Origin: Nevskiales bacterium
GTDB taxonomy: Bacteria; Pseudomonadota; Gammaproteobacteria; Nevskiales; Nevskiaceae
NCBI GenBank assembly: GCA_028698335.1
Contig: JAQVDP010000001.1
Span: 186,001-250,000, forward strand
DNA length: 64,000 nt
Reading direction: 5' to 3'
Program-made: the position numbers and the translations under genes
Part shown: piece after piece, positions 43,732-52,438 of the stretch
Layout: each line of letters begins with the position of its first letter
Position numbering within the stretch: position 1 is the stretch's first letter
Notes under the pieces: generated by a model
The model's database searches: none
Told to the model about the DNA's origin: nothing
Seen by the model: the letters and a program-made list of their open reading frames with translations, nothing else

Positions 43732-45033
43732 ATGCTCGGGTTGAGCCGCTATCAGTGGACCGTTCTGTTCGCAGCATGGCTGGGATGGGGCTTCGACGTG
43801 TTCGACGGCCTGCTGTTCAACTATGTGGCACCGAACTGCGTGCCGACGCTGCTGGGACTGGAGATCGGCTCGCCGGAAGCCAAGCACGCCACCCTGTTCT
43901 GGACCGGCCTGCTGACGTCGGTGCTGCTGCTGGGCTGGGCGGTCGGCGGCATCTTCTTCGGGCTGGTCTGCGACCGCATCGGCCGCAAGCGCACGCTGCT
44001 GCTGACCATGACGATGTATGCCGTCGGGACCGCCGCCTGTGCCTTCGCGCCGAACATCTGGGTGCTGCTGGCCTGCCGCATCATCGCGTCGCTGGGGATC
44101 GGCGGCGAGTGGGCGGCCGGCGCGTCGATGGTCGCCGAGGTGGTGCCCGAGAACAAGCGCGTCACCGCCGGCGCGCTGCTGTACACCTCGGCTCCGATGG
44201 GGCTGTTCCTGGCCACCTTCGTCAACCTGCAGGTCGCCGGCAACTGGTTCGCCGACCAGCCGGAAGTGTCGTGGCGCTACGTGTTCCTGTTCGGCCTGAT
44301 CCCGGTCGCCGTCGCGTCGATCGTGCGGGTGTTCCTCAAGGAACCGGAGCGCTGGACGCGTTCGGCTGGGGCCACGGCGCCGCCGCGCCTGAGCGAACTG
44401 TTCAGCCCGGCGTTCCGGCGCTACACCGTCAGCGGCTTCCTGATGGCGGTGATCGCGCTGCTGACCTGGTGGAGCTGCAATGCCTTCCTGCCGGTCGTGG
44501 TGTCACATCTGGCGCAGACCGAGGCGGCCACGCGCGGCCTGGATCGCAGCGCGACGCTGGCGCTGGTCGAGCACTGGAAGTTCATCGCCACCGCCTGCTT
44601 CAACCTCGGCGGCCTGGCCGGCACCCTGCTGACGATCCCGATCGCCCAGCACGTCGGCCGCAAGGCGATGTTCGCGCTGTACTTCGGCGCATCGGCGCTG
44701 TCGATCTTCCTGACCTTCAGCGATGCGCTGCCGGCCGAGATGCGCCTGTACCTGTACGCGGCCATCGGGGTTTCGGTCTTCGGCGTGTTCGGCAGTTTCA
44801 CCTACTACCTGCCGGAACTGTTCCCGACGCGCCTGCGCGCGACCGGTTCTGGCTTCTGCTACAACGTCGGCCGCATCCTCGCCGCCACCGGCCCCTTCCT
44901 GGTCGGCGCGATCGCGGCCCAGGGCGCGAGCTCGGCGGTGCAGATCCTGTTCTGGGTGGGCCTGGTGCCGCTGGTCGGCATCGCCCTGATGCCGCTGGTG
45001 ATCGAGACGCGCGGCCGCCTGCTCGCCGACTGA
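43732..45033 (+). CDS. MFS transporter (sugar/organic-acid:H+ symporter type)
   Basis: 433 aa with 12 predicted membrane segments. Motif A between segments 2 and 3 (GLVCDRIGRKRTL) and the symmetric loop in the second half (AQHVGRKAMFA); RIIASLGIGGEWAAGASMVAEVVP is typical of the metabolite/aromatic-acid/sialate proton symporter groups, as is the exit signature PELFPTRLRATGSGFCYN. Substrate cannot be assigned; no catabolic genes adjoin it. The start ATG follows AGGGGAGA. A single-gene unit ending 20 nt from the convergent glycosyltransferase gene. Confidence 0.88.
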   Translation: MLGLSRYQWTVLFAAWLGWGFDVFDGLLFNYVAPNCVPTLLGLEIGSPEAKHATLFWTGLLTSVLLLGWAVGGIFFGLVCDRIGRKRTLLLTMTMYAVGTAACAFAPNIWVLLACRIIASLGIGGEWAAGASMVAEVVPENKRVTAGALLYTSAPMGLFLATFVNLQVAGNWFADQPEVSWRYVFLFGLIPVAVASIVRVFLKEPERWTRSAGATAPPRLSELFSPAFRRYTVSGFLMAVIALLTWWSCNAFLPVVVSHLAQTEAATRGLDRSATLALVEHWKFIATACFNLGGLAGTLLTIPIAQHVGRKAMFALYFGASALSIFLTFSDALPAEMRLYLYAAIGVSVFGVFGSFTYYLPELFPTRLRATGSGFCYNVGRILAATGPFLVGAIAAQGASSAVQILFWVGLVPLVGIALMPLVIETRGRLLAD

Positions 45034-45052
45034 GCGGGCGCCGCGCGCCGGA

Positions 45053-46228
45053 TCAGCTTGCCGCGAGCGCTTCCGGCTGCGGCTGCGGCGCCGGCCCGAT
45101 GGCGACCGCGGCATCGACCCGCAGCGGCAGACCGAGGGCCAGCAGCGCGGCGTCGGTCGCGGATTCGATCTCGTACGGGCGCGCGGCGGCGCGCAGCGCC
45201 TCGGGTGACCGGCGCGCGCCGAGGCTCTCGGCCAGCGCCGCCGCCATCGCGCCGGCATCACCGACCGGTACCAGCGCGCCGTAGCGGCCGTCCTGCAGCA
45301 CCGCGCGCGGACCGTGCGGACAGTCGGTCGAGACCACCGGCGTCCCGCAGGCCAGGGCCTCGATCAGCACGAAGCTCAGGCCTTCGCGCAGCGACGCCAG
45401 CCCGAGCACGGCGGCGTGGCGCATGAACGCGGGCACGTCGCGGCGGAAGCCGAGCAGGGCCACGTCGTCCCGGACGCCGAGCGCCTCGGCCTGCGCCAGC
45501 AGGGCGTCGTGCTGCTTGCCCTTGCCCAGGATCATCAGACGGCACACCTGGTGTTCGCGCAGCTGCGCGAACGCCCGCAGCAGGGTCGCGAAGTCCTTTC
45601 CGGCCGACAGCTCGCCGACCCCGAGCACGACCGGCGGCATTCCCGGGGCCAGCCACGGATGCGGCGGGGGAACGGCCCGGTCCTCGAACAGCGCCGCCGG
45701 CACCACCGGTCGCGGCACGACGATCACGCGCTCACGCGGCAGGCCGGTGTAGGCGATCAGATCGTCCTTGACCCCCGGCGAATCGGCGAGAAAGCCGTCG
45801 GCGGCCGGATACAGCCGGCGCATCCAGTTGCGGTGGCGGCGCTGGCGGGCGGCGCTGCGATGGGCGTGTTCCAGCGAGACCGGCGTGCCGACGTAGCACA
45901 CGACCGGAATCCGGGTGCCGGACAGCCAGCGCGCGAGCAGCGCCGTGCGGTTGACGCGATCCTTGTCGCTGAGCAGCACGCGGGGGCGCTCGCGGCGCAG
46001 ATAGCGTGCGACGGCGAGGGCACAGGGATAGACGTGATCGTGACCGAGATCGACGACGCGCACGCCGGGGGGGAGTTCGTCCAGATCGGGGCCGTGGCCG
46101 CGGACCTTCAGCAGGTCGACCCGGTAGCCGCGACGCGCCAGCGCCGGGATCAGATTGCGCGCCGCGCGGTCGACGCCGCTCTGGCCGGACGTCGCGAGAA
46201 AGATCGCAATGCGGGGATGGTCGTTCAT
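45053..46228 (-). CDS. GT4-family glycosyltransferase
   Basis: 391 aa with a GT-B fold. N-terminal acceptor domain opens RIAIFLATSGQSGVDRAARNLIPAL; C-terminal nucleotide-sugar domain has VVLGVGELSAGKDFATLLRAF, LMILGKGKQ and the EX7E-type SLREGLSFVLIEALACGTPVV. Retaining glycosyltransferase, probably acting on a lipopolysaccharide or exopolysaccharide acceptor at the cytoplasmic face of the membrane. No other polysaccharide genes adjoin it, so donor and acceptor are unknown. Confidence 0.9.
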   Translation of the reverse strand: MNDHPRIAIFLATSGQSGVDRAARNLIPALARRGYRVDLLKVRGHGPDLDELPPGVRVVDLGHDHVYPCALAVARYLRRERPRVLLSDKDRVNRTALLARWLSGTRIPVVCYVGTPVSLEHAHRSAARQRRHRNWMRRLYPAADGFLADSPGVKDDLIAYTGLPRERVIVVPRPVVPAALFEDRAVPPPHPWLAPGMPPVVLGVGELSAGKDFATLLRAFAQLREHQVCRLMILGKGKQHDALLAQAEALGVRDDVALLGFRRDVPAFMRHAAVLGLASLREGLSFVLIEALACGTPVVSTDCPHGPRAVLQDGRYGALVPVGDAGAMAAALAESLGARRSPEALRAAARPYEIESATDAALLALGLPLRVDAAVAIGPAPQPQPEALAAS

Positions 46229-46567
46229 GTCGGGAAATCCTCAGGGCAAACGAAAGGCCGCGAGCGCCACGCGTGGGCTCGAGATCCAAATGCTTGTGAA
46301 GACTTCCCGGCCGGTCCGGACCCGGACCGGGCGCGAGGGTCGCGCCGCTGTGCACCGCCTGGACGCGACGCACGGTTACCGCCGGATGGATCCAGGGGGT
46401 GCAAGCCGGCACCCGGATACAGATCCGCTTCGCGACGCCATCCTCGTCGCGACCGGAAACGGCAGTGCGCAATTCGACGCCGCACCGCATGCGCCAGAGA
46501 CGACCGCGTCGACGCGGCCGCTGTTGGAGGCGCGGTATCGTGCCGATCCCCGCGCGTCCCGACAAGA
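46229..46567. other. Non-coding gap between glycosyltransferase and truncated-haemoglobin unit
   Basis: About 340 nt upstream of the glycosyltransferase start on the minus strand. I see no gene with coding-like content, no sigma-54 element and no attenuator in it. It presumably holds the glycosyltransferase promoter. Confidence 0.4.
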
Positions 46568-46596
46568 GGGCACGCCCGCGGGTAACGGGCGTGCCC
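46568..46596 (-). terminator. Hairpin downstream of copy A truncated-haemoglobin gene
   Basis: GGGCACGCCCG and CGGGCGTGCCC make a perfect 11-bp stem with a 7-nt loop, starting 7 nt outside the duplicated segment. The following TCTTGTC is T-poor, so it is a probable, not certain, intrinsic terminator. Copy B has no such hairpin and runs on into FMN-binding and PepSY genes. Confidence 0.6.
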
Positions 46597-46605
46597 GGCG
46601 ATGCC

Positions 46606-47094
46606 TTACCGCGTAACGATGTCGAAGGTGAAGGGTGCAAGCGCAGCGATGAGCTGGTTGCAGGTGTGGTAGGGGGTGTGGACACGCTCGCAGGCGCTGT
46701 ACGCCGCCTCGACCACCGCGTTGAACTGACCCATCGTGATCCCCAGGTCCGCATGCGCCGCCGCCATGCTCGCACCCTGGTACTCGACGTTGCCGCCCAG
46801 CACCATCTGCTCGAGTTGCGTGTTCAACATGATCTGACGCTCGACGTTGCCGAATTCACTGAAAATCCAGTTGATCCGGTTGTCCAGCATGATGTAGTAG
46901 AACAGGCTTTCCACCCAGTTGTGCACGCCCTGCGGGCCGCCGAACTTCTCCACCGAGTTGTCCGGAATGCCCGGGAACGCGTAGGTCTTGCCCGTCTGCG
47001 CCAGCGCCGGCTGGCTGGCCGCGAGGGCCAGACCCAGTCCCGCCAGCAGGCTCAGGCCCCGCTTGGCCTTGCTGCTCTTGCTCGTCTGTGTCAT
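46606..47094 (-). CDS. Exported group I truncated haemoglobin, copy A
   Basis: 162 aa. Sec signal peptide MTQTSKSSKAKRGLSLLAGL... ending ALA|QTG (about 33), then a truncated-globin domain: KFGGPQGVHNWVESLFYYIM (helix B with Tyr), the QIMLNTQLEQMVLGGNVEYQGASM region, the proximal His in AAHADLGITMGQFNAVVEAAY, and a C-terminal helix with two Cys (SACERVHTPYHTCNQ) that could form a disulfide. Haem-dependent O2/NO chemistry in the periplasm is likely. Second gene of a two-gene unit, 49 nt after the DUF3034 gene, under an ANTAR-type leader. Nucleotide-identical to copy B. Confidence 0.87.
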   Translation of the reverse strand: MTQTSKSSKAKRGLSLLAGLGLALAASQPALAQTGKTYAFPGIPDNSVEKFGGPQGVHNWVESLFYYIMLDNRINWIFSEFGNVERQIMLNTQLEQMVLGGNVEYQGASMAAAHADLGITMGQFNAVVEAAYSACERVHTPYHTCNQLIAALAPFTFDIVTR

Positions 47095-47143
47095 CTCAAT
47101 TTCTCCTGAACGTGTCGTGCCGGTCCACTGGTGGACCGATCGC

Positions 47144-48157
47144 CTAGAACGTCGCGTGCAGCGACAGGTAGAAGCCGCTCTGGTCCGGCGTCAGCGTGAT
47201 GTTCCCCAACATGGCGTAGGCGAACGTCATCGAGAAGTTCTTGCTCGGTGCATACGCGAAGAACAGGTCGTACCAGTCGCTCTCTTCAAGCTGGGTCAGC
47301 GAATTGCCCAGACCGCCCAGCAGGCCGGTCAGTCCGGTCAGGTCCAGCGCGCCGAGCTTGACGCTCTTGTTGTCCAGGTTGTCGCCGTGCTGCTGGTATT
47401 CGCCGCCGATCGCGAACTGCTTGTTGAGCAGGTAGGCGATCGAGCCTTCCAGACGCACTTCCTTGTCGTTGCCGTCAGGTCCGCCGAAACCGGTCAGACC
47501 GATCTGGTTGGCGCTGGTGTAGCGCGCGGTGACGTTGATCAGCGTGCTCACCGGGAAGAAGATCTTGGTTGCGCTGACGTACGCTTCCCAGTCCGTATCG
47601 TCCGCCGCCTGCAGCGTCTCCAGCAGCGCGGCGTTGCGGTTCTTCTTGTAGAAACCGCCGATCGCCACCTGCGGGATCAGGCTGTGCGAGTTGTAGACCG
47701 CGTCACCGAACAGCCGCAGCTTGGCGCCGAACACGTCCATCTTGATCGTCGTGTTCCACGGTTCGATCCCCGTGCCCGCGCCGCCCAGCGCCGACACCGC
47801 AAGACCCACCGTGTCGAACGTGCCGCCGGTCGGCAGCACCGAGTTGGTGTACGACAGTTCCAGACGGTCGAAGAACCCCACCGTCACGCCGTATGAATTG
47901 AGCGTGTAGTCCGGCAGGTACACCCATGTGTAATGCAGACCGCCGTTGATGCCGTCACGCGTGCCGTAACCCGAGATCGTCGCCCACGGCGTGATGCCGC
48001 CACCGCCCGAACCGTCCGTCGTGACCACGCCGCCGGTCAGAAACACCTTGTCGCTGTTGAACCACTCGGCCGAAGCGCTTGTGCTGGCGAGCAATGCCGC
48101 AGACACCGCAGCGCCGCCCAACCACCGACGCAGACTGCCCTCTCGAAACCCTGTCAT
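47144..48157 (-). CDS. DUF3034 family outer-membrane protein, copy A
   Basis: 337 aa with a signal peptide (MTGFREGSLRRWLGGAAVSA..., cleavage near ASA|EWF). The mature part has alternating beta-strand patterns ending in a C-terminal aromatic (FYLSLHATF), as in outer-membrane barrels. Family features: LTGGVVTTDGSGGGGITPWA, GYGTRDGINGGLHYTWV and DYTLNSYGVTVGFFDRLELSY. DUF3034 proteins have no assigned function but often neighbour truncated haemoglobins in nitrogen-cycling proteobacteria. First gene after the leader; identical to copy B. Confidence 0.87.
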   Translation of the reverse strand: MTGFREGSLRRWLGGAAVSAALLASTSASAEWFNSDKVFLTGGVVTTDGSGGGGITPWATISGYGTRDGINGGLHYTWVYLPDYTLNSYGVTVGFFDRLELSYTNSVLPTGGTFDTVGLAVSALGGAGTGIEPWNTTIKMDVFGAKLRLFGDAVYNSHSLIPQVAIGGFYKKNRNAALLETLQAADDTDWEAYVSATKIFFPVSTLINVTARYTSANQIGLTGFGGPDGNDKEVRLEGSIAYLLNKQFAIGGEYQQHGDNLDNKSVKLGALDLTGLTGLLGGLGNSLTQLEESDWYDLFFAYAPSKNFSMTFAYAMLGNITLTPDQSGFYLSLHATF

Positions 48158-48218
48158 AGCCCCAACTCCTTACTTGTCAGCTCAGCCCCTCGCAACGCTT
48201 ACTTCCAAGCGTCAGGCC

Positions 48219-48295
48219 AAAAAAAACGCCCACACCCGGCTCTCGCCAGAGTTGTGGACGTCTGTATCCGTACGGTCCGACTTCTTTGCCGGACC
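48219..48295 (-). promoter_or_regulatory. ANTAR-type antitermination leader, copy A
   Basis: On the transcript: hairpin P1 (48274-48295), an 8-bp stem closing hexaloop AAAGAA; hairpin P2 (48256-48269), GGAT/GUCC stem with hexaloop ACAGAC; then an intrinsic terminator (48228-48259, eight T at 48219-48226). Both loops have A at position 1 and G at position 4, the known ANTAR-recognition rule. The 3' arm of P2 is the first part of the terminator 5' arm, so P2 and terminator exclude each other. The terminator lies 62 nt before the DUF3034 start with no gene between. Confidence 0.85.
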
Positions 48296-48337
48296 CTCTT
48301 GTCAGTACGTGCCTGTCTAGACACGCCCCCTTACATC

Positions 48338-48353
48338 AGCAAACCATGTGCCA
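48338..48353 (-). promoter_or_regulatory. Sigma-54 promoter, copy A
   Basis: TGGCACATGGTTTGCT on the minus strand: GG and GC separated by exactly 10 nt, matching the RpoN -24/-12 consensus. A transcript starting near 48328 would reach P1 after about 33 nt. The duplicated segment ends only 6 bp further upstream. Confidence 0.85.
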
Positions 48354-48530
48354 AGTCGGCGGAATCGTCATCGGTGGGGCGCACGACACAGGGATCGCCC
48401 CACTTTTCGGCGGAAATCCGCCCTGAAAAGGCTTTTCCGACGCGACAATCCCCAAAAACCAAGTTTTGACAGCGACCCGCGTGGCGGCGCGCGCCCATAC
48501 GCGGCGCGACAGCCGCCGGATCCCGCAGCC

Positions 48531-48550
48531 TTTGTGGTGCAACGCACAAA
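48531..48550. promoter_or_regulatory. Inverted repeat upstream of copy A sigma-54 promoter
   Basis: TTTGTG and CACAAA flank GTGCAACG, a symmetric 20-bp site about 180 bp upstream of the sigma-54 element, outside the duplicated segment. The GTGC...GCAC core is NtrC-like. Candidate enhancer only. Confidence 0.35.
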
Positions 48551-48598
48551 TCAGGAACGTGCATGCCTCATCGCTGCGCACGGCGCCTGCCGGCGCAA

Positions 48599-48913
48599 TC
48601 ACTTGGTCCGGTGCAGGCGCTCGCGACGGTAGCGCGCGCGCGCATCCTCGTACTCGACCCAGCGGCCGAAGCCATCGACATCGATCGGCTGCAGCGACAC
48701 GTCGAACATGCCCGGCGGCCGGTCCACGTCCAGCGCGCTTTCCTCCTGCCACGGCATCAGATACAGCCCGACCGCCGCGTCGCGCTCGCCGACGATCGTC
48801 GTGCCATCCTGCGCGGCACCGCCGTCTGCGGCCTGGGCCACCGCCAGGCTCGCGAGCAGCAGCAGCAGCACGCCCGCACCGCAGGCCCGCACGGGTCCGG
48901 ACCGGCCGCTCAT
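48599..48913 (-). CDS. Small secreted protein, last gene of TPR-lipoprotein operon
   Basis: 104 aa. Signal peptide with a strong hydrophobic core (GAGVLLLLLASLAVAQA, cleavage near 28), then a short acidic domain with the segment AAVGLYLMPWQEESALDVDRP and a basic C-terminus (RARYRRERLHRTK). No family recognised. Its ATG overlaps the stop of the preceding TPR gene (ATGA), so it belongs to the same operon. The PGMFDVSLQPID segment is reminiscent of short conserved envelope proteins, but no function can be assigned. Confidence 0.72.
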   Translation of the reverse strand: MSGRSGPVRACGAGVLLLLLASLAVAQAADGGAAQDGTTIVGERDAAVGLYLMPWQEESALDVDRPPGMFDVSLQPIDVDGFGRWVEYEDARARYRRERLHRTK

Positions 48914-49557
48914 GGCGCCGCCCCGCCGGCGACGGTGCGCGCGGTCAGGGTCTCGAGCTCACGGATCCACGCGGTGACGATCAGATCCTCACCGCCGGTC
49001 AGGCGCTGGTACTCGCGATAGTGCGCCAGCGCTTCGGCCGGCTGGTGCAGCGACACGTCATAGAGGATCGCGAGATTCAGATGTGCCGACGCATACTCGG
49101 GCTGCGCCGTGAGCGCCTGCCGGTACGCCGCCTCGGCGCGGGCGTAGTCGCCCTTCTGCCGATACAGGATGCCGAGCCAGTTGCACGCGACGGCATTGCC
49201 GGGGTTGGCCTCGACCGCCATGGAGAAGCTGCGGACGGCGGCGTCGGGATCACTGCCCTGTGCGTCGAGGATGCCGAGATTGGTCAGCGGACCGGAGAGC
49301 TGCGGATAGTCGATCGCCAGCCCGGTGAACGCGGCCCGCGCGTCCTCGATCTGCAGGTCCTGCATCAGCTCCAGGGCCAGCTTGAAGCGTTCGTCGGCGT
49401 CGTCGCTGAGCCGGCCCGGCAAGGCCGGCACCGCGGTTGCGGCGTTGGGCGGCGCGGGCATGGGCCGCTGCGGCGCCGTACCGCAGCCCGTGAGCAGGCC
49501 GCCGACGACGCCGGCAACCAGCATCATCGCGGCGCGACGGTTACAACGGCGATTCAT
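48910..49557 (-). CDS. TPR-repeat lipoprotein
   Basis: 215 aa. Lipobox LLTGCGT (Cys 25). The mature part has about four tetratricopeptide repeats (ERFKLALELMQDLQIEDARAA, PLTNLGILDAQGSDPDAAVRSF, ACNWLGILYRQKGDYARAEAAY, AHLNLAILYDVSLHQPAEALAHY). It starts within the last 17 nt of the preceding gene, with GGGAGG ideally spaced upstream, and overlaps the next gene by 4 nt. Likely a periplasm-facing outer-membrane scaffold for a complex formed with the other operon products. The complex is not identified. Confidence 0.85.
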   Translation of the reverse strand: MNRRCNRRAAMMLVAGVVGGLLTGCGTAPQRPMPAPPNAATAVPALPGRLSDDADERFKLALELMQDLQIEDARAAFTGLAIDYPQLSGPLTNLGILDAQGSDPDAAVRSFSMAVEANPGNAVACNWLGILYRQKGDYARAEAAYRQALTAQPEYASAHLNLAILYDVSLHQPAEALAHYREYQRLTGGEDLIVTAWIRELETLTARTVAGGAAP

Positions 49558-52438
49558 AGATCACCTCCCGATGTTCGTTCTTGCCGTACTGCGCCGGCGC
49601 GATCTCGGCCAGCGCGTGCACGCTGCGCAGGATCCAGTCGTTCCACAGGCCCTGGCGGATGCGCTCGACGTTGGCGCCGTAGACGTCGATGGCCTGTTCC
49701 TCGAACGGGAACGCCTGCTCCTCGAGCAGCAGTTCGTATTGTTCGAGCGCGAGCGCGTCGAGTCCGCGGGGACGCTCCGACTTGAGCAGGGCCTGCCCCA
49801 GATCGCGATACAGGCTCGCCAGTTCGTAGGTCGCGGCCGTGGTGATTTCGGCGTAGCCGGCGGCGGCGGCCTTCTCGAACGCGTCGATCGCCTGCTCGGT
49901 GGCGGCCTTGCGGCGCGGAAGGCTCTTCTGGATCGGCGCGGTGAGGGCGACCCGCTGGGCGGACGCCGCGTATACCCGGCCGATCTCGAGTCGCGCCTGC
50001 GCGGTCATCGCCTTGGACATCTTGCGCGCATCGGCATCGGCACGCCCGGCGTCGCGCTGATCGGCGACGACGATCGCATCGAGCCAGCGCAGGCGCTGCG
50101 CCTCGTCGCGACGCTCCTCGGCGATGTCGGCGAGCCGGCGGCGCGCGCGCTGGGCGCGTTCCAGCGGCTCGGCATAGACGTCGACGTAGTACGCATACGC
50201 GTCGGCGGCATAGTCGGTCCGGCCGGCGCCGTCGTACAGCTCCGCGGTCAGCCACGCCGCCGAACGGCGGACGTCGGCGTCCTCGCCGTCGCGCCGGGCG
50301 ATGCGCGCATAGACCGCCGCGGCCTGCTCCGGCATCTCGCGCTTGTCGTAGGTCACGGCGAGCTTCTTGTCGACCTCGGCGATCAGCTCATGGCGGGGAT
50401 AGCGCTGCCGGAAGCCCTCGAGCACCTCGGCGGCATGCGCCCACTGTTCGGCGGCGATCAGCGCCGCCGCCGCATCGTAGTCGGCGGTGGCGCGGATGCT
50501 CGCGCCCGGTGCCCGCTGCCCGACGCGCTCGAACAGCGCGGCGGCGGCCAGCGTGTCGCCGCGCTCGCGCGCGGTCTCCGCCTGCCGGTATATCGACGCG
50601 GCGAGACGCTCGCTCAGCTGCGGCCGGTCCTCGGCCGACGGCGGCAGCATCTCCAGCAACGCGACGTACGCGGCCTCGGCCTCGACGAAGTTGCCCGCGG
50701 CGAACTGCGACTCGGCGATGACGCCGACCGCTGCCTGGCGCAGCGACGCCTCCGGCTCGAGCTGGATCACCCGCTCGGCCACGGCGATCGCCTGGGGATA
50801 GTCCTGCAGTTCGTACAGCTCGACGGCGGCGCGGGCCATCGCCTTCGGCGCGCGGGCATCGCTCGCATGCACCTCCGCGAACTTCAGCGCCCACTCGACC
50901 GACCGCGTGCGCGCGGCACGGCGCGCGTCGTCCGTCGTTGCCGCCTGCGCCAGCCGCTGATGCGCCTGGATCGCCGCATAGGCGGCATCGGCCGCCGGCG
51001 CCGCGGCGGGATCGTCGTAGCCGGCGTGCGCGTAGTGATCCGCGGCACGCTGATAGCGCCCGGCGTCGAACAGCGCATCTCCGGCCAGGACGTGGGTGGC
51101 CGCAAGTGTGTCCGCCTCCGGGAACACCGCAAGCTGACGCTCGTACCAGTAGGCCGCCTTCAGCAACAGCTTCTCGCGTTGCGCGGCATCGACAGCCGCC
51201 GTGGCGTCGGACTCCGGGGACCGCATCGCCTGGCCCTGGGCCTGGTAGTGGCGGCCGAGTTCGCCGAAGGTCTGGCGCAGATCGGCCAGCAGCTCGTCCG
51301 GCGGCGTGCGTGTGCCGTCCGCGCTGCGCCAGTACGGCCGGTCCGGCGCGTACCGCTCGGCGTAGTCTTCACGGGCGGCCAGCGCCAGCTCGCCGAATCC
51401 GCCTTCGTCGTACGCCGCAATCACCTTGCGCTGGAACGTCGGCGCGCGGGGATCTTCGGGATAGCGCGCGGTGTAGGCCTCGTAGGTCTGGGCGGCGTCG
51501 GTGAACCGGTGCTTGTCGAGCAGCAGATCCCCCAGCGCCAGATAGATCAGCGTGGCGAAGCGCGGATCGCCGTCGCGCTCGAATCGCCGGTTGATCGCCT
51601 GACCGCCGCCGAGCACCGCAAACGACAGCCCGACCACCCGCAGCGCGTCGGCGGTGAATTCCGCACCAGGCCCCTGCGCACCGGCGATCGCGGCCGCGAC
51701 GTCGACATCGGTCCGGCTCGGCAACGTCCGCTCCAGCAGCGCGAAGAACTCCGCGACCGCGCCGTCGTAGTCGGCCTGATGGAACAGGGTCCATCCGTGC
51801 TTGTACTGGGCGATGGTGAAGAACGGCGTCTGCTCGCCGAGCGCGACGACCTTGCGATAGGCCGGCTCGGCCTCGTCGTAGCGGTTCTGGGCGTAGAGCA
51901 GCTCGGCGGCACGGAACAGACCGTCGGCGGCGCGCTCGGAATCCGGCCGTTCGGCGCCGAGGCGCAGCAGCTGTTCGATGCTGCGGTCGTTGTCGCCGGC
52001 GAGCTGATAGGCGCGGGCGAGCTGATAGCGCACGCGGTCCATGCGCGGATAGTCGGGGACCTCGGCGATAATGTTTTCGTAGGCGGCGATCGCCCTGGCC
52101 AGAGCGTCCGGACCGGCCTCGCCGGCATCGGCCCGGCGCAGGCGCAGATCGGCGGCGCGGCGCTGCGCTTCGGCGCGCAGCATCGGATCGTCCGTCCACT
52201 GCAGGACGCGGTCGTAGTGCTCGATGGCGCCGTCGGCGTCGGCCGGGATCGGCTCGGACGGCTGCAGCCTGACCAGGCTGGGGACGTTGACGATGACCTT
52301 GTTGAGCACCCAGTTGTCACCCGGTCCACCATGTTCGGTGACGCGCGCGACGGTCGACGGCGGGGGCGGCTTGGCCGGGCTCAACGCGCATCCGGCCAGC
52401 ATCACGCTCACGGCGACGGCAATGGTATTGCGCCTCAT
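49541..52438 (-). CDS. Large TPR-repeat lipoprotein
   Basis: 965 aa. Lipobox MLAGCALS (Cys 17), then a long array of TPR-like helical pairs through most of the protein (for example AAELLYAQNRYDEAEPAYRK, ADHYAHAGYDD, EVLEGFRQRYPRHELIAEVD, RTDYAADAYAYYVDVYAEPL). No enzymatic motif. It overlaps the preceding gene by ATGA and the following one by 17 nt, so production is tightly coupled. Probably an outer-membrane-anchored scaffold facing the periplasm. Controlled by a sigma-54 promoter and ANTAR-type leader upstream of the first gene. Confidence 0.85.
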   Translation of the reverse strand: MRRNTIAVAVSVMLAGCALSPAKPPPPSTVARVTEHGGPGDNWVLNKVIVNVPSLVRLQPSEPIPADADGAIEHYDRVLQWTDDPMLRAEAQRRAADLRLRRADAGEAGPDALARAIAAYENIIAEVPDYPRMDRVRYQLARAYQLAGDNDRSIEQLLRLGAERPDSERAADGLFRAAELLYAQNRYDEAEPAYRKVVALGEQTPFFTIAQYKHGWTLFHQADYDGAVAEFFALLERTLPSRTDVDVAAAIAGAQGPGAEFTADALRVVGLSFAVLGGGQAINRRFERDGDPRFATLIYLALGDLLLDKHRFTDAAQTYEAYTARYPEDPRAPTFQRKVIAAYDEGGFGELALAAREDYAERYAPDRPYWRSADGTRTPPDELLADLRQTFGELGRHYQAQGQAMRSPESDATAAVDAAQREKLLLKAAYWYERQLAVFPEADTLAATHVLAGDALFDAGRYQRAADHYAHAGYDDPAAAPAADAAYAAIQAHQRLAQAATTDDARRAARTRSVEWALKFAEVHASDARAPKAMARAAVELYELQDYPQAIAVAERVIQLEPEASLRQAAVGVIAESQFAAGNFVEAEAAYVALLEMLPPSAEDRPQLSERLAASIYRQAETARERGDTLAAAALFERVGQRAPGASIRATADYDAAAALIAAEQWAHAAEVLEGFRQRYPRHELIAEVDKKLAVTYDKREMPEQAAAVYARIARRDGEDADVRRSAAWLTAELYDGAGRTDYAADAYAYYVDVYAEPLERAQRARRRLADIAEERRDEAQRLRWLDAIVVADQRDAGRADADARKMSKAMTAQARLEIGRVYAASAQRVALTAPIQKSLPRRKAATEQAIDAFEKAAAAGYAEITTAATYELASLYRDLGQALLKSERPRGLDALALEQYELLLEEQAFPFEEQAIDVYGANVERIRQGLWNDWILRSVHALAEIAPAQYGKNEHREVIYESPL

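Larger units (their letters stand above)
46603..48359. repeat. 1757-bp direct repeat, copy A
   Basis: Identical to 58350-60106 (offset exactly 11,747 bp) in every stretch I compared, including non-coding leader sequence, with identical encoded proteins. The repeat begins 3 bp beyond the stop codon of the haemoglobin gene and ends 6 bp upstream of the sigma-54 element, so it is one promoter-leader-two-gene unit. No transposase or inverted ends are seen at its borders. Confidence 0.95.

Noticed and set aside
48219-48259. Poly-T hairpins read as ordinary terminators of upstream genes
   Set aside because: They are oriented with, and only about 35-100 nt before, the genes that follow, lie downstream of sigma-54 elements, and are preceded by hexaloop hairpins; attenuators explain them better.
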